From NCBI GenBank assembly GCA_027257055.1, contig JAPVLO010000122.1:2542001-2606000 (forward strand): a stretch of DNA of 64,000 nt. Direction: 5' to 3'. The notes beneath the pieces are model-generated. The model did not search any database and was not told the origin of the DNA. It saw nothing but the letters and a program-made list of their open reading frames with translations. Shown piece by piece: positions 56,746 through 64,000 of the stretch. The position numbers and the translations under genes were made by a program. Origin of the DNA: Cephalopachus bancanus (taxonomy: Eukaryota > Chordata > Mammalia > Primates > Tarsiidae). The first letter of the stretch is position 1. Each line of letters begins with the position of its first letter.

Positions 56746-56882
56746 CCATGGGAATAACCAGTTACTTCATTGTGGGTTTTGTCAAAGTGCCTCAGCCATT
56801 TGGTCTGCCTGATGGTTACCTGCTGCCTCTTTTTATAGCCTCTATGTCCTTTGTTGTTGCCTGGCTGGTCAAACATGTGTAG
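56746..56882 (+). CDS. Candidate terminal coding exon, membrane segment
   Basis: A strong acceptor (CATCTTTGACTTTTCAG) precedes CC-ATGGGA. Entered in phase 1 from exon 1 or 2, it encodes MGITSYFIVGFVKV..., a PQPFGLPDG turn, and then a hydrophobic run YLLPLFIASMSFVVAWLV before KHV and TAG at 56880-56882. With exons 1 and 2 the protein is 80 residues, with the membrane segment at about 60-77 and a 3-residue tail, like a tail-anchored or small integral membrane protein. The open frame extends upstream only to a TTG, so 56748 is the first ATG if the exon were used alone. No family recognised. No polyadenylation signal is close; the nearest candidates are ATTAAA near 57928 and AATAAA near 58193. 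Confidence 0.42.
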
Positions 56883-57470
56883 CGGTGCCCTAGGGCACCA
56901 AGCGTGCCCTTCGGGAGCTAAGTGCTGCCAGATGTAGGGAGCAAGGGTTGATTCACAGGACCATAATTTCAATCGCTAATTTTACCTGTTTTCTTTTGGT
57001 TTTGGGTTTCTTTTTAAAAGAAAAATCCATTTGGAATTGAGTTTTTCCCTCTTTAAATTGCAGTCTTATCTTGTTACTTCTAATGTCCTAGTCCCATCTC
57101 ACCCCCAAAATGAAAGTGTGAGAAGAAAAGGATGGAGAAGATAAGGATTTATTAAGTCTGGGTGATTTTACTTTATGCTAAAAGTTAGTAAGATGTTTCT
57201 GTTTTACTGAATTCTGACCAGTATTTTTACTTCAAAGTGAAATTGAGTTTCACTTACTCAGTCTTTCCTATAGAAATTGTTTAGATACAAATAGATACTC
57301 TTCTATATAGACATTTTATCTAATACTGGATTAAGAGCACTGACTTTGTCATTCAAAGCCCTCAGTTTTTAATTCATTATTCTGAAACTGGTTAAGTAAA
57401 GGGAAAGAATTAAGCCTTTAACTGGATTTCCTGTATGAACTGAACCTCAGGATGACCAAATAGTTTATGA
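56883..57470. other. Possible 3' UTR of the candidate gene
   Basis: Repeat-free sequence after the stop codon, starting with an unusually GC-rich 60 bp (GCGGTGCCCTAGGGCACCA, itself a short palindrome GGTGCCCTAGGGCACC at 56883-56898). Confidence 0.35.
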
Positions 57471-57486
57471 AAGAAAGTTTCTTTTT

Positions 57487-57764
57487 TTTGAGTCTGAGTC
57501 TACTTTGTTGCCAGGCTGGAGTGCAGTGGCATGCTTATAGCCACCACAGCCTTGACCTGCTGCGCTCAGGTGATCTTTCTGCCTCAGCCTTCCAAGTAGC
57601 TGAAACCACAGGCATGCGCCATGCCTGGCTAGTGTTTTTTTAAATTGTAGAGCCGAGGTCTCACCAATTTGTCCAGGCTGGTCTCGAACCCCTAGATTTA
57701 GGTAATCCTCTCGCCTGTGCCTCCCAAAGTGCTGAGATTACAGGCATAAGCCACTGCACCCAGC
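57487..57764 (-). mobile_element. Alu SINE, intermediate age
   Basis: Reverse dimer with a 15-bp target duplication AGAAAGTTTCTTTTT (57472-57486 and 57765-57779). Confidence 0.94.
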
Positions 57765-57779
57765 AGAAAGTTTCTTTTT

Positions 57780-58220
57780 ATGGAAATATTTCTGCCAACT
57801 AATGAAGTGCTGGTGGAATACCACCATTTGGCAAACTCCTAATGAAATAATGGATTTGTGTATTGATCACTAGTGGCCACTAATATCACAAAAAAAGAAC
57901 CACAGCTGTCAGAGCACACCACCACCTATTAAATATTTTTGCTAAAAAAAATTGAACTTGAATCAGAGCAAGTTTAATATCAGTCTACAGGAAATACAAA
58001 GGACAGAGAAACATGTTAAATGGCACCACCAAGATAACAACTAGTGAACTACAGAATGTGAGAAATGCTAGGGACAAACAAATTCATTTCCTTAACAAAT
58101 AACTTATAAGAAAGAAAAAAGAGGACGGGAATCAATTAAAACTGGCATAGACATATCAATCAAAAGCAATAGAGTTTACTTGGATCCTATTTTAATAAAT
58201 CATATGATTAATAAAAGAAA
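57780..58220. other. AT-rich sequence, no gene assigned
   Basis: Contains an ATTAAA near 57928 and AATAAA near 58193 that could serve as polyadenylation signals. GACGGGAATCAATTAAAACTGG-like text has no recognised family. Confidence 0.35.
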
Positions 58221-58222
58221 TA

Positions 58223-59098
58223 CAAGGGAACCCTCCAAAAACCTGGAATTTATTTATTAAAAAATCGTGTATTTATTCTTGCATGTTTAAACTTAGTCAC
58301 TGTTAAAGTATTCTCTTATGCAATATACCTATCAAGACACTTTTTCCATGGATCAAAAGTTTGCAGCTGGGCTCGGTGGCTCAGCCTGTAATCCCACGCT
58401 TTGGGAGGCTGAGGTGAGTGGATTGCCTGAGCTTGCGGGTTTGAGACCTACCTGGGCAGTTTGACGAGACCTCATCTCTACAATAAATTTAAAAAAAAAA
58501 AAATTAGCTGGACGTGGCAGCACATGCCTGTAGTTCTAGCTACTTGGAAGGCTGAGGTGGAAGGATCACTGGAGGCCAGCAGGTCGAGGCTGCCGTGGCT
58601 GGGAGCGGCCGCTGCACTCCAGTCTGGGTGACAGAGTGAGACTCCAACTCAAAAAAAAAAAGTTTGTAAACTCATCAATCTTGATGTCTTTTAGTGCTTC
58701 TGCTGTTTTTTGTTTCACCTCTTCCACATTGGCCAAACATTTCCCTTTGAGGACTGTTTTCACCTGGGGAAACAAAAAAAAGTAACTGGGGGCGAGATCA
58801 GGTGAATAGAGAGGGTGGAGCGTGCAGGTCATGCTATTTTTGGTCAAATACTACTACTCAACACTCAGCGGTGTGTGGGCAGATACACTTGTAAATCACC
58901 CATCATGAAATGGGCAAACGTGTTGAAAGACACTCCCCCCAAGAATTCACTGATGCCGAACACAACCTCTCACAGCAACACTAGCTGGTACACTGATGAC
59001 GATGGGTTCCTAGAACACTTACTAGCAAAGGAAGCCTGTACTACAATGGTCCCCTCCTCCAAAAACAGAATTCTGGTTTTTTTGTGTCCCCCCCTTCA
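58223..59098. mobile_element. Mariner deletion derivative, copy 2, split by an Alu
   Basis: Ends CAAGGGAACCCTCC (left) and TGAAGGGGGGGACAC (right end, complement), with a TA duplication at 58221-58222 and 59099-59100. Without the Alu it is about 575 bp. The minus strand encodes a transposase remnant with LHPLYSPDLAPSYFFLFP near 58810, the mariner signature in which the usual SDY/SDF aspartate is Tyr, followed by LKGKCLANVEEVKQKTAEAL. Inactive. Confidence 0.88.
58364..58657 (+). mobile_element. Alu SINE, young, inside mariner copy 2
   Basis: Full dimer with target duplication AAAAGTTTG (58355-58363 and 58658-58666). Confidence 0.93.
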
Positions 59099-59103
59099 TA
59101 AAG

Positions 59104-59254
59104 AGCTGGGTGCAGTGGCTCAAACCAGTAATCCTAGCTACTCAGAAGTCTGAGACATGAAGATCATGAAGATTGGTTGAGCCCAGGATTTTGAGGTTAT
59201 AGTGAGCTATAGAACAAGACACCATCTTTTAAAAATAAATAAATAATTAAAAAA
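59104..59254 (+). mobile_element. Old Alu-related monomer
   Basis: GAGCTGGGTGCAGTGGCTCAAACC, CCTAGCTACTCAGAAGTCTGAG, GGTTGAGCCCAGGATTTTGAGG, then an A-rich tail. Single-arm and diverged; it may be a free monomer or a heavily deleted Alu. It starts within a few bases of the mariner end. Confidence 0.65.
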
Positions 59255-59304
59255 TATATGACAATATATATACATATATGACAATATATATACATATATG
59301 ACAA
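59251..59304. repeat. 20-bp tandem repeat, AT-rich
   Basis: ACAATATATATACATATATG occurs exactly at 59261-59280 and 59281-59300, with partial units on both sides. It grew from the tail of the preceding SINE. Confidence 0.9.
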
Positions 59305-59665
59305 AAGGAGGTGTCTAAAAACTGATGAAGTATTTGATGATACTAAGGGATTACTCCTAATTTCTTAGGTATGATAGTCTTATATTGTTAAATCATTAAA
59401 ATGATTCTTCATCTTTTATATATACACACACACACACGTATATATATACACACATATAAACACTGAAATATTTTCAGATGATATGATGCCTGGGATTGGC
59501 ATAAAATAATCAAGTGAGGGGGATTATAGTTATAGATGAAATAAAACTGGCCATGAGTTGGCTGTTGTTGAAGCTGGATGATGGATACATGGGGATTTGT
59601 TATACTCATCTGTCTATTCTTGTGTATGTTTGAAATTTTCTATATAATAAAAAGTTTTTAAAAAA
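59305..59665 (+). mobile_element. Ancient L1 3' UTR
   Basis: AAACTGATGAAGTATTTGATG, ATGATATGATGCCTGGGATT, GTTGAAGCTGGATGATGGATAC and TGTATGTTTGAAATTTTCTA follow the plus-strand L1M 3' end. A (CA)n/(TA)n run at 59419-59458 interrupts it. Confidence 0.75.
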
Positions 59666-59839
59666 AATAGGTTTGTGGCATCTATACTGGAAGATTGAAG
59701 GGTGTCACTGGGAGTGCTGGCCTAGGGTGGTGTCCTGGCTCCCCCAGGAGTGTGACATTGACTTGATTCCTTCCTGCTAGCCAGTGGATATAGGGTGAGG
59801 AGAGTGGGCTGGAGGGTGGTGGGGCAGAAAGAAAAATAA

Positions 59840-60132
59840 AATTTTTTTTTTTTTGAGTTGGAGTCTCACTCTGTCGCCCAGACTAGAGTGCAGTGGCCAC
59901 TCCTGGCCGCCACAGCCTCGACCTGCTGGGCTCCAGCGATCCTTCCACCTCAGCCTTCCAAGTAGCTGGAACTACAGGCGCGTGCTACCACGCCCAGCTA
60001 GTTTTTGATTTATTGTAGAGATGAGGTCTCGCCAAGTTGCCCAGGCGGGTCTCGAACCCGTGGGCTCAGGCAATCCACTCACCTCAGCCTCCCAAAGGCT
60101 CGGGATTACAGGCTGAGCCACTGAACCCGACT
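59840..60132 (-). mobile_element. Alu SINE, young strepsirrhine type
   Basis: Reverse dimer with target duplication GAAAAATAA (59831-59839 and 60133-60141). Confidence 0.94.
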
Positions 60133-60159
60133 GAAAAATAATTAAGTAAAAGTAAAAAT

Positions 60160-60320
60160 AGGCTTAGATTTGAAACTCACATTTACCACTTGTCATTTGT
60201 GATCCTGGACAAATTTATTAACCTCTGAGAGTAATCGCTTTTTTGGATTTTTTGTTTTCTTGGATTTTGTGGGGTGGTTGCCTGTAAAATGAGTATAAGG
60301 ATATCTTCCTAGTTTACCTT
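60160..60320 (+). repeat. MIR SINE fragment
   Basis: TTACCACTTGTCATTTGTGATCC, AAATTTATTAACCTCTGAGAG and TGTAAAATGAGTATAAGGAT are diverged MIR with a small insertion in the middle. Confidence 0.65.
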
Positions 60321-60650
60321 TCTTGGCCCAGTTTATTGGACCAAACTAAATAATATGTATGGGGCTACTTTGTAAATTGCTACAGATATGTCAGCCATTT
60401 TATTATTATAAGATTTCTGAAAGGATACCGGTTTTCCTGCTAACATTTAGTAGCTTTTTCTATATCTACAAGTAGGATAGCTGTCCTAGATACATTATAT
60501 CAATTTAAAAGCTCTGGAATAATAATATAGTTATGTAGCCATCAGTTGTATTTATTATAAGAATTCATTTTTAAAATTTGCAAATATGAATTTCTTATGG
60601 CCTAGTCAATTGAAAGTAGTATAGACAACTATGCTATTATGTTTTCAGTG
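60321..60650. other. No recognised feature
   Basis: AT-rich unique sequence. Confidence 0.4.
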
Positions 60651-60658
60651 TAACCAAC

Positions 60659-60866
60659 TGGGCAACATAGCCTAACCCTGTCTCTACACAAAAAATAAAG
60701 ATATTAACCAGGTGTGGTGGTGCACTCCTGTAGTCCTAACTAGTCAGGTGACTGAAGTGAGAGGATCACTTGCGCCTGGAGGTTGAGGCTATGGTAAATC
60801 ATGATTGTGCCATTGTATTTTAGTCTAGGCAACAGAGTGAGACTTCATCTCCAAAAAAAAAGAAAA
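60659..60866 (+). mobile_element. 5'-truncated old Alu
   Basis: Starts mid left arm (TGGGCAACATAGCCTAACCC) and runs through the right arm to an A-tail. Confidence 0.85.
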
Positions 60867-61180
60867 GTTTTCATTGTTTAGTAAGAATTTTGAATTATTT
60901 ATGATTTCTTATTTTTTTATTTTAAAAAATTACTTGAATTTAACATATTAATAAAGATTTTAAATCTTTATTATACAGAAACCTGACCATTAAATGTTTT
61001 TTCTGTTTTTTATTTGTTTTCTAGTTCTAGTCTGATTTCTTTTCTTCCTCAACCTTCCTTCTTCCTTGCTACCTTCCATCATTTTATTGTGAAATATAAC
61101 ATATAGAGAGAAATGTGTAAAAAAAATACACAATTTAATGAATGATTATAAAGCAAATATCTATGTAAGTACTGTACTGT
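60867..61180. other. No recognised feature
   Basis: AT-rich. AATATTTAAATTT-like inverted stretches such as ATTAATAAAGATTTTAAATCTTTATTAT (60948-60975) are locally self-complementary. Confidence 0.4.
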
Positions 61181-61184
61181 TTTT

Positions 61185-61486
61185 GTTTGTTTGTTTGTTT
61201 CTTGAGTTGGAGGTCTTACTCTGTCACCCAGACTGGAGTGCACTGGCACACTCCTGGCCACTGCAGCCTCGACCTGCTGGCCTCCAGCGATCCTTCCGCC
61301 CCAGCCTTCCAAGTAGCCGGAACTATAGGCACACGCTACCATGCCCAGCTAATTTTTTTGATTTATTGTAGAGATGAGAGCTCGCCAAGTTGCCCAGGCG
61401 GGTCTCGAACCTGTGGGCTCAGGCAATTCACTCACCTCGGCCTCCCAAGGCACGGGATTACAGGCTGAGCCACCAAGCCCAGCCTG
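61185..61486 (-). mobile_element. Alu SINE, young strepsirrhine type
   Basis: Reverse dimer with a (TTTG)n tail. Confidence 0.92.
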
Positions 61487-62110
61487 TTTGTTTTTTAATC
61501 AGAACATTGCCAGCACCTCAGAAGACTTCTGCATGTCCCTTCCAGTCCAAATCTCTCTTATCCCCCCAGATAACCACTATCCTGACTTCAATAGTGTTTA
61601 CTTTCATGCTTTCCTTTATTGTTTTATCCTTTATGTATAGATTCCTAAGCAGTGTGATTGTTATATTTTGAAGATTTATTCATATTGTTTGTTGTCTGTA
61701 GCTAAAATTCATTCATTCTGGTTGCTGTATAATCTTCTATTTTAGGAATTTACCATAAATTATTCATTCTATTGTTGATGGACATTTGGGTTGTTTCCAG
61801 TTTTTTCTGTTACAAACATTTTTTTTTTCTTTTTTTCCTTTTTTTAGAAAGCAGGATTTATTGAGAGGACAGAAAAACTCCCATAGGGGGAGGGGACCCG
61901 AAGGGGTTGCCCCACAGACATTTTTGTATATATCTTTTTGGTGTATCTCTGTATGCATTTCTATTATAGATATACCTAGAATTGAACTGGTGACTTCATC
62001 TTGACAAGCAGTTTTCCAAAGTGGTTATACCAATTGACACTCCGTCCAGCAACATATGTATGAGAGTTCTTCTTGCCCCACCTTCTCATCTGTATTTGAT
62101 ATTGTCAGAC
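61487..62110 (-). mobile_element. Ancient L1 3' UTR, interrupted by a small insertion
   Basis: GTTGATGGACATTTGGGTTG, TTTCTGTTACAAACATTTTT, then after the insertion TTTTTGTATATATCTTTTTGG and AGATATACCTAGAATTGAACTG, all typical reverse L1M text. Confidence 0.75.
61824..61913 (-). mobile_element. Tailed insertion of an LTR R-region transcript
   Basis: On the minus strand a 64-bp body (61913-61850) begins GGGGCAACCCCTTCGGG and ends CTCTCAATAAATCCTGC. The canonical AATAAA at 61861-61856 is followed about 15 nt later by a mixed A-tail. Body and tail are flanked by ACAAACATTTTT and ACAGACATTTTT (61812-61823 and 61914-61925), an 11/12 target duplication splitting the host L1. The body matches the solo LTR at 22390-22995 across its predicted cap-to-polyA segment. 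Confidence 0.7.
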
Positions 62111-62239
62111 TTTTAAAATGTCTTCTTTTACAATATTACTGGTAAAACGACATAGATAAAATATGTTCCCTATTGTCTATTACTCATATGTACTTGTCTA
62201 GGTTTTATTTGGAGAGTGTGTGGGGGCGGGCAGTAAACT

Positions 62240-62390
62240 CATTTAATCCTTACAACAGTTTATTTTTTCATTTTTTTAACGGATGAAGAAACTGAGACAT
62301 GAAATGGTTAAGTAACTTGCTGAAAGTTGACAGCTATAAATCATAGAACCAGAGCTGAATCTAAACAGTCCAGCTCCACTGGTTCCATCT
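62240..62390 (-). repeat. MIR SINE
   Basis: TTTAATCCTTACAACAGTTT, GATGAAGAAACTGAGACATG, GGTTAAGTAACTTGCTGAAA and ATAGAACCAGAGCTGAATCT are reverse MIR. Confidence 0.88.
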
Positions 62391-64000
62391 GAGTTACAAA
62401 TAACTGATATCTAGACCTCCTGCCCATATTGGTGAACTCTGGATAGTGATATTAGTCCTCCAGAACCACCATGTTCTGTCTCAGAGTGGTAGTATTGGGA
62501 CTTGAAAACTTCTTTCTGGTGCTAAGAGTTAGATAAAGAAAGTTGCTTGAGCTTCAGGACAGAAACTTGCTTCCTTTTACTTGCTGTAGAAGTGGGAAGA
62601 AGCTGAAGTGGCCTGAAGTTCCTAGCGAAGAGGCTGATTCAGGTATGATGGGAAGGGACAGCATGTGGCCCTCTCCTTTCTGCTCTAGTTTTTAAGAGTC
62701 ACTCAGAATTTATGCTCTTTCCGCTTGGTGTTTGAGAGGAAATGACCAAGAATGGGAAGTAGGAAGCAGAGGAATGAACTTTTTGCCTTCCCTACTTGTC
62801 CAACAATATGGAACATGTTTTCCTTTAGAAACCATGCTATAAATGGCAGCAACATTCCCAGGCTAGCTCAAGAAACCTGTCAGGTAGCTAAAATATATGC
62901 TTACAGCTAAACTGTTTTCTACTTTTTTGTTTTCACTGCAAATGTGTAGTATTCCGGTTATCTTATGTGCGAATGGGCTAGCTGAGAACTTAGCCACATT
63001 GTTTATGTAGGAAGATGTGCCAGCTATGACCACATATTTATCTTAGTGTAGAGCTAACTTTATTCATAGTAGATCATTGACTACCTGAATATCCTGCTTT
63101 AAGCAAATTGAACAGTACCATCACTGTTTTGATGATAAAGTAAAACACATCTCTAATAATATAGAGAATTATTTTCCTATAGGCATACTGTGAGCAAGAC
63201 CAAATTTTAATCAGTTAAGATATTTTTAAAATTGTAGCAATACATAATAAGTTCATCTGTTTTTTATTGGTCACATATGGGTATTTATTTATCAACTCAT
63301 CTAAGACACTGAAACATTAATGTAGCCCTGAACTACTGGTAGATCTTCAGGCTTTTGTGGCAAAAGGAATGATAATTATAATCTGCTTCAGGCTGCTGAC
63401 TAGAATAATTCCAAAGGAAATGTGCATTGCTAATGCAGCAGAGCTCATAAATTCTCAATGTCAGTTTGCCATTTGTATAGTCAGGCTGGTTGGCTAGAGG
63501 CAAAAAGACTAGGATTACCTAATATTGATGAGGTCTGAAGTTAGCCATCACCAAACTCAAATGTTTCCAGTGTTTCAGATTACTCATTAAGATCAGCAAC
63601 ATCTAGTCATGGCAGTGGAGTAGGATGGATTTGGTAATGATGAAACATTAGTTATACATAAAAATTCTGTTGATTTTAGTCCACGGCTACCTTCTTTAAG
63701 GAATTTATAGCCTTCCTGTTTTATATTATCCCTGAGCTACCTACCTGAGAATCCCATTCTGTAAAAATCTACTTGTCTCCTAAAGTATTGTGACACAAAA
63801 GTGGAAATGGAACTTTCTTCATTCTGCAGTGTTTCTCTCACACTTTTAGTGCTTAATTTATCTGAAGACCTCCTGACTCTTTGTACATTATCACAATGGC
63901 CAAGCCTGAAACATTTTTAGACCCCAGCTAGTATCTTATTATCAGAAATAGTTAAGCATCCAGAACTATGCTCTCTTTTGTACTCTAATATACTTTAGGA
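62391..64000. other. Repeat-poor 3' end of the window
   Basis: The longest stretch without a young SINE. Apart from the possible small exon listed at 62590 I find no exon or repeat I can name. Confidence 0.4.
62590..62642 (+). other. Possible 53-nt coding exon of another transcript
   Basis: TTTTACTTGCTGTAG precedes it and TTCAG|GTATGA follows. One frame is fully open (phase 2 in, phase 1 out) and reads SGKKLKWPEVPSEEADS. It cannot follow candidate exon 2 in frame, so it would belong to a different isoform or gene. Weak evidence. Confidence 0.25.

Noticed and set aside
56697..56747. N-terminal extension of the exon-3 frame starting MWNLNPKI
   Set aside because: That start is a TTG, and the stretch contains the polypyrimidine tract and acceptor. 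The exon most likely begins at 56746.

Overview
This window is nuclear DNA of a primate, almost certainly a strepsirrhine (lemur or loris group). The strongest sign is the SINE content. About 57 Alu-derived copies are present, and most belong to a dimeric Alu type unlike those of monkeys and apes. They carry a TACAATAAATCAAAA linker, a left arm reading GTGGCTCAGCCTGTAATCC, and a right arm reading AGTTCCAGCTACTTGGAAGGC. The genome is intron-rich and AT-rich, with ancient mammalian repeats (MIR, L2, MER5A, MER20, MLT1, Tigger, old L1) beneath the younger Alu layer. Species cannot be resolved from the sequence alone.

Layout. 1-13.3 kb is intergenic or upstream sequence packed with Alu and old L1. 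13.37-13.76 kb is the only CpG island. It holds a good promoter and a short first coding exon beginning ATGGCGGCG and ending in a consensus splice donor. 13.7-56.9 kb would be the introns of that gene if my exon model is right: a cassette-like second exon at 45.45-45.52 kb and a terminal exon at 56.75-56.88 kb join the first exon in frame. They predict an 80-residue protein (58 if exon 2 is skipped) with a C-terminal membrane segment. I do not recognise the family. 57-64 kb is downstream sequence with a mariner copy, L1, Alu, and one further possible small exon near 62.6 kb.

Mobile-element history is the richest content. There are two deletion-derivative mariner elements with TA duplications (49.6 and 58.2 kb, the second split by an Alu). 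A KRAB zinc-finger-type transcript has been retrocopied with a perfect target duplication (34.8-35.3 kb). A retroviral-type solo LTR lies at 22.4-23.0 kb, and a 64-bp tailed insertion at 61.8 kb matches almost exactly its predicted cap-to-polyA (R) segment. Two L1 insertions share the same 3' end (37.8 and 47.5 kb). An MLT1 LTR sits inside an L2 and was itself hit twice by Alu, and there are several Alu-into-Alu events. A perfect 42-bp palindrome lies at 24.15 kb.

No rRNA, tRNA or CRISPR features were seen. Most long open frames in the window are readings of Alu arms and are not genes. Boundaries of ancient repeats are approximate, and family names are from recognition by eye, not from a database search.
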